Positions 17,944-25,628 of a stretch of 47,435 nucleotides of DNA are shown one piece after another. The position numbers and the translations under genes are program-made. Position 1 is the first letter of the stretch. Each line of letters starts with the position of its first letter. The notes beneath the pieces are model-generated. The model saw only the letters and a list, made by a program, of their open reading frames with translations, did not search any database and was not told the DNA's origin. This stretch comes from Paenibacillus tritici. GTDB lineage: Bacteria; Bacillota; Bacilli; Paenibacillales; Paenibacillaceae. The stretch spans positions 1 to 47,435 of the forward strand of contig NZ_JABMKX010000032.1 in NCBI RefSeq assembly GCF_013204885.1. The letters are read 5' to 3'.

Positions 17944-18504
17944 GTGAAAAAAATGAAATTGAAACCGCTGTCAATTCTGTTTAGTTCGATGATCTCGGCT
18001 TCTCTGTTTGCAGGCAGCGTATATGCTGCTTCTGGAGTTACTGTTCATGACGTAACTTCCCAAGTACAACAGGGCAGCTATCTGTGCTGGGCGGCTGTAT
18101 CCAGCATGGCTGGACAATATCTGGGGAAATCCAGCGCCACCCAGCAAAATATAGTGAAGGCTGCAAAGGGCATATACATGGACACGGCCGGGACGGTCTA
18201 CGATGCCCAGGCAGGACTTGCCGCCTATGGCGTAAGCTCATCTGCATCACTAAGTGTGCCGTCGTACAATAGTTTAGTCAGCAATATAGATAATTACTCC
18301 AATGTTCTTGCGTTTACGAGCAAGGCTGGCTCTAGTATTGGCCATGCCTTTGTAGTTAAAGGGTATTACTACAACACCACTAACAATATTCAGAACTTAT
18401 ATTTTATTGATCCGGCAGATGGTTCGAGCAACGTTCAAGGCTATTCTACGTTTAAGAGCAATTCCACTTATAAGTGGGTTAATACAGTAAACAATATTAA
18501 TTGA
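17944..18504 (+). CDS. Secreted papain-fold (C39/C70-like) cysteine peptidase
   Basis: About 186 residues with a signal peptide ending near VYAASG. The mature part is a small cysteine-peptidase domain: QGSYLCWAAVSSMAGQYLG places the catalytic Cys at about 48 in a CWAA motif like AvrRpt2/papain-like proteins. SIGHAFVVKGYYY supplies the His (about 134) and YFIDPADG the Asp (about 156). GTG 17944, or ATG 17953, follows AAGAGGG; the longer ATG 17911 frame includes that site. It is probably an exported protease, autolysin-associated enzyme or toxin-like peptidase. Two more exported proteins follow on the same strand. Confidence 0.72.
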   Translation: MKKMKLKPLSILFSSMISASLFAGSVYAASGVTVHDVTSQVQQGSYLCWAAVSSMAGQYLGKSSATQQNIVKAAKGIYMDTAGTVYDAQAGLAAYGVSSSASLSVPSYNSLVSNIDNYSNVLAFTSKAGSSIGHAFVVKGYYYNTTNNIQNLYFIDPADGSSNVQGYSTFKSNSTYKWVNTVNNIN

Positions 18505-18544
18505 AATTAATGACCTAATACAAACAACAATTGGAGGGCTTTTT

Positions 18545-19309
18545 TTGAAAATTCGTGCGTTGCTATTAACCGCTGTTATGGCTCTGTCACTGGCTGGAAA
18601 TGCTGCATATGCCGATTCTGGTCTTGAGAAGGCTGGGGCAGAGATCAAAGGGGCCATTGAGCAGGAATATAAAGAGTATTATGCGGATAGCCTTGAAGCC
18701 CAGAAGGATAACTTTCACGGTACGGGCAAAACAAGCTTTCATGAGGCCACTCTGGGGGAAGGAATCCCCTATTACCAGTTGAATGTCCAGGACAACTCCA
18801 TTTCACATGAAATGGCGGGTTATAAATTTCCTCTTTATCTGGAAGAGGCCCAGGTTGGAGTGATCGAGGCTACTCTGGAGTCAGGGGCATGGACGATCTA
18901 TAACATCAGCAATCATAATGATTTTGACAACACCGTGAAGCGGCTGGAAGCAGAGTATGCCGGAAAGGGCACTGTAGAGCTGATTGACGACAAACGCTAC
19001 GAGCTGGATTATCTCTATATAAACAATGAGGTTAACGAGACCTATATTGATTTAACGAATGAGCAGAATATCAGTCCTTCAGAGGTTAGGGAAGCGGTTA
19101 GCGAATCGGCAGATGCCTTGAATTCTATGAACCGCAATTCTAATGATGGGGCAATCCTGGTGGGTGGCGGCCATCATGCCGCTTCTTCTGACGGGGGGCA
19201 TAACTCTTTAATTACAGCTATCGTCCTGTTCGGAATATCTCTTGTCTTTGCTGTCCCGGTTGTAATCTCCGCTGTCCAGAGAAGAAGAGCCTCAGACGTA
19301 TTGCAATGA
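18545..19309 (+). CDS. Exported protein with C-terminal membrane anchor
   Basis: A 254-residue protein of unrecognised family. A signal peptide ends near NAAYADSG, then a ~190-residue acidic extracytoplasmic domain follows, a Gly/His-rich spacer (VGGGHHAASSDGGHN) and a TM helix with a positively charged tail QRRRAS. The topology is that of a type I membrane protein with its bulk outside. The start is TTG 18545 with GGAGGG at 18533-18538. It lies 40 nt after the cysteine peptidase, so it may be co-transcribed and could be its substrate, inhibitor or partner. That is speculation from position only. Confidence 0.7.
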   Translation: MKIRALLLTAVMALSLAGNAAYADSGLEKAGAEIKGAIEQEYKEYYADSLEAQKDNFHGTGKTSFHEATLGEGIPYYQLNVQDNSISHEMAGYKFPLYLEEAQVGVIEATLESGAWTIYNISNHNDFDNTVKRLEAEYAGKGTVELIDDKRYELDYLYINNEVNETYIDLTNEQNISPSEVREAVSESADALNSMNRNSNDGAILVGGGHHAASSDGGHNSLITAIVLFGISLVFAVPVVISAVQRRRASDVLQ

Positions 19310-19325
19310 GCCTGGGACGAAACGA

Positions 19326-19853
19326 ATGAACCGGCTCATCGGATTATTCCTACTGTTTAGCCTGGCATTGTTGGCTGTAATGGGATGCAGTAATAAGGGA
19401 GGCACCGCCGAAGGTGAGACTGACGAGCAAATCGCCGCCGGGTATGTGGAGACTCTTGGTTACAAGATCGTTGACCCTGCAGGAGAAGTTGCCCAATATA
19501 CATTGGATCAGAGCATGCTTGAGAATCTGGATTACATGCAGCTCTGGTCGGTACAGAAGCAAGAACCTGATGCCTATTTCGGCAAAAAAATCATAACTTA
19601 CCGATTCATCGTGGAGAATCATCCCCTGGAACAGCAATATCCCCCGGACGAGTACAGGATTGCCGTAAATGTCATGCTAGCAGATCATGAGGTCATAGGC
19701 GGAACCTCGGGTCCGCTAAGCATAATCAAGAATCTCGTCGTGGCCGGCGGAGAGTACTCCATCCAAGGGAAGACGCTGAAGGAGATCAAAGGGCTGGATT
19801 ATTCGCAGTGGCTGGAGCATTGGAAGGAGAGGTATGGGGCTGAGGTGAAGTGA
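19326..19853 (+). CDS. Hypothetical lipoprotein
   Basis: A 175-residue protein with a lipoprotein signal (LLAVMGCSNKG; Cys21 is the lipidation site). The mature domain has mixed strands and helices (ETLGYKIVDPAGEVAQYTL, YRIAVNVMLADHEVIGGTSG) and ends with an amphipathic helix. No family is recognised with confidence. It begins 16 nt after the preceding membrane-anchored protein with only a weak ribosome binding site (GGGACG), suggesting translation coupled to that gene. A strong bidirectional terminator follows. Confidence 0.7.
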   Translation: MNRLIGLFLLFSLALLAVMGCSNKGGTAEGETDEQIAAGYVETLGYKIVDPAGEVAQYTLDQSMLENLDYMQLWSVQKQEPDAYFGKKIITYRFIVENHPLEQQYPPDEYRIAVNVMLADHEVIGGTSGPLSIIKNLVVAGGEYSIQGKTLKEIKGLDYSQWLEHWKERYGAEVK

Positions 19854-19859
19854 AGAAGT

Positions 19860-19903
19860 AAAAAGGATGATAGGAGTGTGCGTACACTCTTAGCATCCTT
19901 TTT
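19860..19903. terminator. Bidirectional terminator
   Basis: AAAAAGGATG (19860-19869) pairs with CATCCTTTTT (19894-19903), with an inner GAGTGT/ACACTC stem. It has T runs on both strands and serves the plus-strand lipoprotein gene and the convergent PIN gene. Confidence 0.88.
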
Positions 19904-19922
19904 AAGTTAATGGTTATAAATC

Positions 19923-20561
19923 TTAAAACAGCGAATCCTGTGTCTCCGGTAATAGAAATGTATCCAGATTCATCACACGAATTTGGCCAAATGGATCAAT
20001 AAAATCCTTAAGATTATAAGTTACAATGATGTCGGCGTTATGTATAATGGCTGCAGCCATTACCGGATAATCATCCATGTCCTTCAGCGGCTTTTTACGT
20101 CCCCGTTCCTGCTTTGCTTCCTCCTGTAACATGGCAATTGTCTTCCCTAGATATTGTTCAATCACATCCTGGCCTTTATGTCTCCAGCCATACTCCTCTT
20201 GCATAATTTCTTCCACAATTAATTTATAATCGTCTGAAAATTCAGGCCAGTTTATTTGCCCCAATGAATCCAGAAATTCCACATTAAAAATCCCCTTGAA
20301 CATTTCGAAGAGTGGCATAAGTTTGTCATGTTCGAAAGCAACGGGTCTCATCAGCCCATCCTTTTCTGTACGGATAGCTATGCCTCCCGAGCGCAATAAA
20401 CCATAGAATTCTGCCTGAACCGCTTTGGGCAGGCAGAACTCTACAAGGCCGTTGATGTGCAAATCATATAACCGGTCGAATTCCTTGCGAACCCTGTGGT
20501 TTCGGTAAATAAACCGATCAGCAAGTATGCAGCCATCCCAGATGACAATTTTAGTCTTCAT
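19923..20561 (-). CDS. PIN-domain toxin (VapC-like ribonuclease)
   Basis: A 212-residue protein. The PIN acidic residues are visible: Asp9 in VIWDGC, Glu51 in KAVQAEFYG, Asp163/Asp164 in MDDYPVMAAA, and Asp186 in TYNLKDF. HNADIIVTYNLKDF is the classic fourth PIN motif. It would be an Mg2+-dependent RNase that inhibits translation when free. The start ATG 20561 lies inside the last codons of the upstream HTH gene, an 11-nt overlap typical of toxin-antitoxin operons. The open frame extends further upstream to 20804 but that part is only the antitoxin gene read in another frame. Confidence 0.82.
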   Translation of the reverse strand: MKTKIVIWDGCILADRFIYRNHRVRKEFDRLYDLHINGLVEFCLPKAVQAEFYGLLRSGGIAIRTEKDGLMRPVAFEHDKLMPLFEMFKGIFNVEFLDSLGQINWPEFSDDYKLIVEEIMQEEYGWRHKGQDVIEQYLGKTIAMLQEEAKQERGRKKPLKDMDDYPVMAAAIIHNADIIVTYNLKDFIDPFGQIRVMNLDTFLLPETQDSLF

Positions 20562-21012
20562 CACGGTATAGATCCTTACGGTTAACGAGTTCCATCTCAG
20601 CAGCATTATTAAAAATGGATTTTTCGAGGGTTGAAACTTCCGCTTCTGCGGGAGGATTTTTAAATTGCTTCTTGGGTATTCGAATATCCCTGCTATGCTG
20701 GCTGGTACGTTCCCATTCAATTTTATTTTGTTTAATCCATTTATATACTGCTTTATCCGACACATTAAAGCGCTCAGCAACCTCTTGAACGGTATAGAAA
20801 TCATTTGATTGAAAAGCTTTACTTAAGGACGGAGTGAATTTAATGCGGCGGTTTTTATGACTTCCCTGTCTTCCCTTACGTAGCACACCTTTTGAAGAAA
20901 TAATTACAGAAGACTCTAAAAGAGTCTGTGCATTGTAAATATCTTGAGCAGTAACATTGCCTGACTCCACTTTCTCCAAAAATTGAAGCAAATTTTCTTT
21001 TACCGTTGACAC
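20551..21012 (-). CDS. Helix-turn-helix antitoxin partner of the PIN toxin
   Basis: A 153-residue basic protein. Its central part is an excisionase/HTH_17-type DNA-binding domain: FYTVQEVAERFNVSDKAVYKWIKQNKI, then RDIRIPKKQF. The N-terminal helices are likely dimerisation or binding elements, and the acidic C-terminal tail (residues ~125-153) is the probable toxin-neutralising segment. Start GTG 21012 is used because GTG 21021 overlaps the AAGGAGGTGG ribosome binding site. It precedes and overlaps the toxin gene. It probably represses its own promoter through the paired GTTGAATT boxes upstream. Confidence 0.75.
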   Translation of the reverse strand: MSTVKENLLQFLEKVESGNVTAQDIYNAQTLLESSVIISSKGVLRKGRQGSHKNRRIKFTPSLSKAFQSNDFYTVQEVAERFNVSDKAVYKWIKQNKIEWERTSQHSRDIRIPKKQFKNPPAEAEVSTLEKSIFNNAAEMELVNRKDLYRDED

Positions 21013-21032
21013 AAGTACCACCTCCTTCGTTC

Positions 21033-21071
21033 AGTATATCACAATAGAACGTAATTCAACCACAATTCAAC
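21033..21071 (-). promoter_or_regulatory. Promoter and likely operator of the toxin-antitoxin operon
   Basis: On the minus strand a TATACT -10 (21033-21038) and a GTTGAA/TTGAAT -35 (21054-21060) precede the HTH gene. The 8-bp box GTTGAATT occurs twice in direct orientation, at 21053-21060 and 21064-21071, spaced one helical turn (11 bp), with one copy covering the -35. This is the arrangement expected for autoregulation. Confidence 0.5.
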
Positions 21072-21082
21072 TTACTCATTAA

Positions 21083-21112
21083 TTTTTGGTTCCGCATAAA
21101 TTACGATATAAT
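21083..21112 (+). promoter_or_regulatory. Sigma-A-like promoter for the lipoprotein gene
   Basis: TATAAT at 21107-21112 is a perfect -10. A weak TTTTTG at 21083-21088 with 18-nt spacing may be the -35. The lipoprotein start is 47 nt downstream. Confidence 0.5.
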
Positions 21113-21158
21113 CATCCCTAAGATTACCAGTGGAATGATAAGAACTTGGAGGGATTGT

Positions 21159-21506
21159 ATGACACTATCCAAATGCCTCAAGCTTTCAATGATATTGTTA
21201 TTTGTCTTGATCTTATGCACAGCCTGCCAAAGTAATAAGGAGCAAGGAACGAGCGGTTATATTTCGTTAAATGAATTAGAGAGCTTAGCTGACAAGGGGG
21301 CCGCACTGAATTGGAGCGATTTTGACAAGTATCCTTATGAGGATATCGGTTCAGGAGTGTATATAAGAAGGTACCCTATCGAAGGGGAGCAACAGCTGTT
21401 AGTTAGAGGCCGAAGCCTGGAAAAACCGCCTGAGCAAATTTCTATTGTGGATCAAAAGGGTGAGGAGCAGGACATTCTGCTATGTGTTAATCTAACGTGC
21501 AGGTAA
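21159..21506 (+). CDS. Hypothetical small lipoprotein
   Basis: A 115-residue protein with a lipoprotein signal ending in LILCTACQS. The mature part contains SLNELESLADKGAALNWSDF and a beta-rich segment, and ends abruptly at LLCVNLTCR. The start is ATG 21159 with GGAGGG upstream; the ATG at 21135 precedes that site. Just after the stop the 11-mer AATCTAACGTG/A recurs at about 21490 and 21526, which may indicate a small local rearrangement at the 3' end. No function is recognised. The mifM-like gene begins 75 nt downstream. Confidence 0.65.
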   Translation: MTLSKCLKLSMILLFVLILCTACQSNKEQGTSGYISLNELESLADKGAALNWSDFDKYPYEDIGSGVYIRRYPIEGEQQLLVRGRSLEKPPEQISIVDQKGEEQDILLCVNLTCR

Positions 21507-21581
21507 GTCGAAACGCCAACGTCAATCTAACGTATGAACCGTATTCAACTTTATCCGATATGGCTCATACGGAGGTGAACT

Positions 21582-21851
21582 TTGCTGGAGCATTTTTATG
21601 ACTTGGTTCAATTGGCGTTCTCGATCGCTCTTATCTATTCCTTAGTATCATTTCCATTAGCCCATTTTTCTGTACGAGAGATTCACTGGGATCATGACAT
21701 TGCTGCAGCGGGTTCCACTTGGTATGTGGCTGTCAGACTGTCGCAACCGAGCAGCATTCAGCGTTGGATCGTACGTACTGCCAGGCGAAGAGAGGCACCG
21801 GATGAAGAGGACAATGTCCTTCCCCACATTGATATTCATACTTTCAATTAG
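21582..21851 (+). CDS. mifM: MifM-like regulatory nascent peptide (ribosome-arrest sensor)
   Basis: An 89-residue peptide with one N-terminal membrane segment (residues ~8-30) and a basic then acidic C-terminus. Residues 62-77 read WIVRTARRREAPDEED. In B. subtilis MifM the arrest region, as I recall it, reads WIRKVFRMNSPVNDEED, in the same place near the C-terminus and directly upstream of yidC2. Here too the next gene encodes a YidC2-type insertase. Established model: when insertion of the MifM TM is slow, the ribosome stalls at DEED and exposes the yidC2 ribosome binding site. The start is TTG 21582 with GGAGG at 21571-21575. Homology is inferred from motif, topology and synteny. Confidence 0.8.
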   Translation: MLEHFYDLVQLAFSIALIYSLVSFPLAHFSVREIHWDHDIAAAGSTWYVAVRLSQPSSIQRWIVRTARRREAPDEEDNVLPHIDIHTFN

Positions 21852-21859
21852 GGAGGACA
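21815..21859 (+). promoter_or_regulatory. RNA hairpin masking the yidC2 ribosome binding site
   Basis: TGTCCTTCCC (21815-21824, codons just after DEED) is complementary to GGGAGGACA (21851-21859), which contains the yidC2 Shine-Dalgarno sequence. Nine pairs form, with one bulged T. A competing local hairpin CAATGT/ACATTG (21812-21831) presents the same anti-SD bases in its loop. A ribosome stalled with DEED in its P-site region would cover the left arm. Confidence 0.75.
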
Positions 21860-21862
21860 ACG

Positions 21863-22702
21863 ATGAAAAAGTTCATGCGGCTTCAACCATGGGCCAAGCC
21901 CATTCTCGTATTGTTGACGGCAGTTATTTCGGTTATTGTGCTTAGCGGGTGTTCAACAGCAGCCCAAGCACACTCGATTACTGCCGATTCAACAGGGATA
22001 TTCAACCACTTTTTTATATATCCGTTATCGTTTCTGATCAAATTCTTCGCCAATGCTTTTCACGGAAACTACGGATTATCTATCGTGCTGATGACGTTCA
22101 TCATTAGACTTGCGATCATGCCGCTCATGATGAATCAAACCAAGAAACAAATGGACATGAAAGAGAAGATGACCGTGCTTCAGCCGGAGTTAACTGCACT
22201 TCAGGAAAAGTACAAGAACGACGTTAGTACGGATGCCAAAAAGCAACAGCAAGCCGAGATGATGCAACTCTACCAAAAGCATCAATTCAACCCCTTAAGT
22301 ATGGGCTGTTTACCGATGCTTCTCCAGTGGCCGATCACACTTGCCTTTTACTATGCCATTCGCCGTACCCCGGAGATTGCCGCTCACGATTTTCTGTGGT
22401 TTAGCTTGGGGCAGACCGATATGATTTTGCCGTTTATTGCTGCTGCGGTGTATTTCGTTCAGTTCCGCTTGTCGCAATCCGCTTCCGCACAGAATCAGCC
22501 AAACCCAAATAACCAAGTGGCTTTCATCGGATTGTTGTCACCGGTTATGATGGGTGTATTTTCTTTTGGGATGCCTGCTGCGCTACCCTTATATTGGGTG
22601 GTGGGCGGTATATTCATTATCGTGCAGACGATCCTACTAAATAAAATGTATACGAAGCCACATGCAACAGTTAAAAACCTGCCTACAGGTGTAGAAGAAT
22701 AA
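21863..22702 (+). CDS. yidC2: Membrane protein insertase YidC2 (SpoIIIJ/YqjG type)
   Basis: A 279-residue YidC/Oxa1 insertase made as a lipoprotein: the signal ends VIVLSGC with Cys30. Five core membrane segments follow. TM1 carries the conserved Arg (about 82) in MTFIIRLAIMPLM, next to a charged cytoplasmic hairpin (KKQMDMKEKMTVLQPEL), and MGCLPMLLQWPITLAFYYAI forms the second core helix. It inserts proteins into the cytoplasmic membrane with or without SecYEG. ATG 21863 is 4 nt after its GGGAGGACA site, itself contained in the hairpin with the upstream mifM-like gene. A strong terminator follows, so mifM-yidC2 is the unit. Confidence 0.93.
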   Translation: MKKFMRLQPWAKPILVLLTAVISVIVLSGCSTAAQAHSITADSTGIFNHFFIYPLSFLIKFFANAFHGNYGLSIVLMTFIIRLAIMPLMMNQTKKQMDMKEKMTVLQPELTALQEKYKNDVSTDAKKQQQAEMMQLYQKHQFNPLSMGCLPMLLQWPITLAFYYAIRRTPEIAAHDFLWFSLGQTDMILPFIAAAVYFVQFRLSQSASAQNQPNPNNQVAFIGLLSPVMMGVFSFGMPAALPLYWVVGGIFIIVQTILLNKMYTKPHATVKNLPTGVEE

Positions 22703-22717
22703 TAAAATTTGATAAAT

Positions 22718-22762
22718 CAACGGCAGTTTGGGGCTTTAAGTTCAAGACTGCCGTTGGTTTTT
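22718..22762 (+). terminator. Rho-independent terminator after yidC2
   Basis: CAACGGCAGT (22718-22727) pairs with ACTGCCGTTG (22747-22756), then GTTTTTAT. Confidence 0.92.
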
Positions 22763-22791
22763 ATATTGCAGTCAGGAGGGGTTGGAGAAAT

Positions 22792-23274
22792 ATGAAGAAG
22801 GAAAACTGGATTTTAGTGATTTTAGTAGTCTCTTTATTCGGAAATGCTGCATTATTTATGGATCGTATACGAGTCAATAGAAATGAAGATTTGAAATATG
22901 AATTATTGAATGCTTACATTCAACGAGATCTAGTTCAACTTGAAGAAACTATACAGTATCAACAAGATAATCAATGGGAAAATGAAACGCTTGTCACACA
23001 GAAGCTAGATGATACTATTGATTCAATTATCTTACACAGTGGAATGGAAACAGATAGGGATAAAGAAGATATTCTTATGAAATTGTACGATTACATGAAT
23101 GAGTACAAGGTTAGTGACGGTACTTTTGATGTTAGCCTAAACGATAAGCAACGTGCTGATTACATCCAGTTATCTCAAAAGCTGCGTTCTAACGGATGGA
23201 ATTCTAGTGTTGGATATGATAAAAGCTGGGATTCTTTTGCATCAAAAGTAAATGAGTTCGTAGGAGAGTCTTAG
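22792..23274 (+). CDS. Hypothetical membrane-anchored protein
   Basis: A 160-residue protein with one N-terminal TM segment (residues 5-24) and an external acidic, largely helical domain, including an EETIQYQQDNQWENETLV stretch and a C-terminal Trp/Ser-rich part. It is AT-rich compared with the flanking core genes, suggesting recent acquisition. Start ATG 22792 with GGAGGGG upstream. It stands alone between two terminators. No family recognised. Confidence 0.65.
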   Translation: MKKENWILVILVVSLFGNAALFMDRIRVNRNEDLKYELLNAYIQRDLVQLEETIQYQQDNQWENETLVTQKLDDTIDSIILHSGMETDRDKEDILMKLYDYMNEYKVSDGTFDVSLNDKQRADYIQLSQKLRSNGWNSSVGYDKSWDSFASKVNEFVGES

Positions 23275-23420
23275 AAGTCATTACATGTATCACTCTTCTC
23301 AAGTTGGGGTGTTTTGGAGGGATTACAACATTTCAAAAATCTAGAACACGTAGATCATAACTTTACTTTGGATAAATGCTGCATTTGGCCTTGAATGATT
23401 TGATACATTAAAGAAGGGGG

Positions 23421-23461
23421 ATAGAATTCTGCCCTCTTTAGGAGAATGGGCAGAATTCTAT
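23421..23461. terminator. Bidirectional terminator with 14-bp perfect stem
   Basis: ATAGAATTCTGCCC (23421-23434) is perfectly complementary to GGGCAGAATTCTAT (23448-23461). It lies between the plus-strand membrane protein gene and the convergent Mrr-like gene. The intervening 23275-23420 contains nothing else recognisable. Confidence 0.8.
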
Positions 23462-23466
23462 ATTTG

Positions 23467-25125
23467 TTAAGACTTAGCTTTTATGTCAATTCGCACTGAG
23501 TATCCATGTTCTTTAAAAAGATGCATCAAATTTGATCCGTCTAATAATGTGATGGGTTTATCCTTCACAAATTCTCTGGAATCACTACCAAAATGGCTGG
23601 TAGTTACAAGGATACCTTTTACTGCACCTTCGTTAATCATGGTCCCATAAAGATCGCGGACAGCAGATACCCCAACTACATTATTATAGCGCTTGGCCTG
23701 GATTACATATTTCCCTCCACGAATAGGATCAGGATCAAAGGCAATAGCATCTACACCGCCATCGCGGCTGGCCCTCGTAACATTTACCTCTCCACCATCT
23801 TTTGAGAAGAATTTGGAGAATAGTTCCCTAACTAAATGCTCAAAATCTTCCCAGGGCATTTCAGCCAGATTATCTGTGGAGTTTAAATCAGCTAATACTG
23901 TCTTAGATTCAACAAATCGGGTATCTTGCTTATTGATTTGCATTATTGGTTTCACTGGAGCCATCTGAGCTAAGCTTCCAGCAGTCAGTCCTTTTAATTT
24001 GCGTACACATTCTTTGGGGGAGACGCGAGATAATGTAAGGTCAGCGAATTCTGCGTGATTTGTCTGTAAGGATATAATGCAGGACGTAAAGTCATTCCCT
24101 GTAGACTTGTCTATACCATTTACCCATCCATTAAAAATGATAGATTGGAATTCCTCAATATAAACATTCGTGAAGATTTCGTAGATGCTCCTTAATGCTA
24201 ATTGATAAATAGTAACTTCGTAAAATTGGTTAAGCTCTTTAACCTTCATATCAATAGGACTGATTACTTTTCGAGTAGCAATATATTTGTATTCGATAAC
24301 TTTTGGGATTTCATCAATATTCGGTAAGAAATAGTCAATAACTGCTGTACCTGAATGCTGATCATATTGGACTTCAAAAGTTTTGATTAACTCACTTGGT
24401 AAGTTTGAATTATCCAAAATAATGCCAAGATATTGAGATACTGCATCAGGCAAATTATTTTCGAAATCCCTTTTGAAGGTATCAATATTTCGGTTATGCT
24501 CAATTTTATCTTTTTCGAATTCCTCCTTTTTGAGCAGATAATTACTGTAAGCTTTGTTCTTGCTTGAATTAAAGGAATGCAATGCATTCTCGAAATTTTG
24601 TATTGATTTTTGAATGTTGTCTTCATGTTCTTGTAAATCTAAATCAAAGGCGTCTCTGGCAATCTGGTGTTGCTTAATTAACTTATTCTTATAATACGGA
24701 AAAAGTTTATGTTTCAGACTTTCTTTAGGTACAGAATACTTTATTAAATAGAATTGAAATTCCGGAGCAGGTTCTTTGAAGCTGTATTTTTCGAGATTCG
24801 GTTCGGCATTAGGAAAAGAAAATTCAACGAAATCATCCGTATTATACATTAAGTCCCAGTTAAAAAGAGGCCCTTTTTCAAGAGCAGAATTTAATAGGGA
24901 CCGAAAACTCTCTATTACTGTAATCGCCTCTGACGTTAGAATCTCCGCTTTCAGTTTCAAGTTCGCCTGACGTTCTCTTGACCGGGCTTTTTTCTCCTGT
25001 TCTTTCCATCTACTAAGCTGATTTTCTACTTTAATTCTTACATCAAAAGGACTGCTTCCTTTAATTTCCTTACTGTATCCCAAATAAGAATTCTCTATGT
25101 ATTTTGAATAATTATAACGAGTCAA
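23467..25125 (-). CDS. Mrr-type restriction endonuclease with N-terminal coiled-coil
   Basis: A 552-residue protein. Residues ~1-220 are charged and partly coiled-coil (repeated K/E-rich helices), and a middle domain of unknown role follows. The last ~130 residues form an Mrr_cat domain: MPWEDFEHLVRELFSKFF, then SRDGGVDAIAF with Asp459 and KYVIQAKRYNN with Gln476-x-Lys478, the D...QxK catalytic set of Mrr enzymes. Such enzymes cut modified or foreign DNA without a cognate methylase (type IV restriction). The start is TTG 25125 with AGGTGA upstream. It is alone on the minus strand next to small accessory genes. The defence role is inferred from the catalytic domain. Confidence 0.8.
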   Translation of the reverse strand: MTRYNYSKYIENSYLGYSKEIKGSSPFDVRIKVENQLSRWKEQEKKARSRERQANLKLKAEILTSEAITVIESFRSLLNSALEKGPLFNWDLMYNTDDFVEFSFPNAEPNLEKYSFKEPAPEFQFYLIKYSVPKESLKHKLFPYYKNKLIKQHQIARDAFDLDLQEHEDNIQKSIQNFENALHSFNSSKNKAYSNYLLKKEEFEKDKIEHNRNIDTFKRDFENNLPDAVSQYLGIILDNSNLPSELIKTFEVQYDQHSGTAVIDYFLPNIDEIPKVIEYKYIATRKVISPIDMKVKELNQFYEVTIYQLALRSIYEIFTNVYIEEFQSIIFNGWVNGIDKSTGNDFTSCIISLQTNHAEFADLTLSRVSPKECVRKLKGLTAGSLAQMAPVKPIMQINKQDTRFVESKTVLADLNSTDNLAEMPWEDFEHLVRELFSKFFSKDGGEVNVTRASRDGGVDAIAFDPDPIRGGKYVIQAKRYNNVVGVSAVRDLYGTMINEGAVKGILVTTSHFGSDSREFVKDKPITLLDGSNLMHLFKEHGYSVRIDIKAKS

Positions 25126-25221
25126 TTGTCTTCACCTAATCTAGATTCTCCATCGGATGGAGTAGTTGCTGTATAACTTGTGTAAAGAACTTTAGTCCTT
25201 ATTTGATTAACCATTCTCATT

Positions 25222-25581
25222 TTAACACATTCCCTCAATCGCCTGAACAGCCAGCCTCAACGCTTTAATCCTCCGCTCCAAAAGTGTTCTTTGTGGACTG
25301 CCCGCCTTTGACTTGGCATAACTGTTCTCCACTGAAGGGGTTAAACCAGTGAGGACTTTGCCGGCCTCTGCTAAATCTTCAGGTGTATATGGATGAGGCT
25401 TTTGATTCCAGACATTTTCCAGAACCGCTAAGCCGATGGATACAGCATGGAGCCGTTTGGTTACCAGGGTAGTATTGGCGCCACTTTGAGTCATTTGGGA
25501 CAAAGCGCTCTCAAGTTTTTTGACTGTAGATTGCATAGAGGTTATGGATTCCAATTGATCTGCATTAGTTATATTTTCCAT
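25222..25581 (-). CDS. Hypothetical small helical protein
   Basis: A 119-residue soluble, largely helical protein: an N-terminal helix (LESITSMQSTVKKLESALSQ), a proline-bearing central section (NQKPHPYTPEDLAEAG) and a C-terminal basic helix (RTLLERRIKALRLAVQAIEG). It may be a regulator or an accessory coiled-coil protein; no family is recognised. ATG 25581 fits AAAGGA better than the GTG at 25587. It lies 97 nt upstream of the Mrr-like gene in the same orientation. Confidence 0.65.
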   Translation of the reverse strand: MENITNADQLESITSMQSTVKKLESALSQMTQSGANTTLVTKRLHAVSIGLAVLENVWNQKPHPYTPEDLAEAGKVLTGLTPSVENSYAKSKAGSPQRTLLERRIKALRLAVQAIEGMC

Positions 25582-25628
25582 GTACACTGTCCTTTCTTTG
25601 CTTCTGAATTTATACTTTCATGCCAGTT

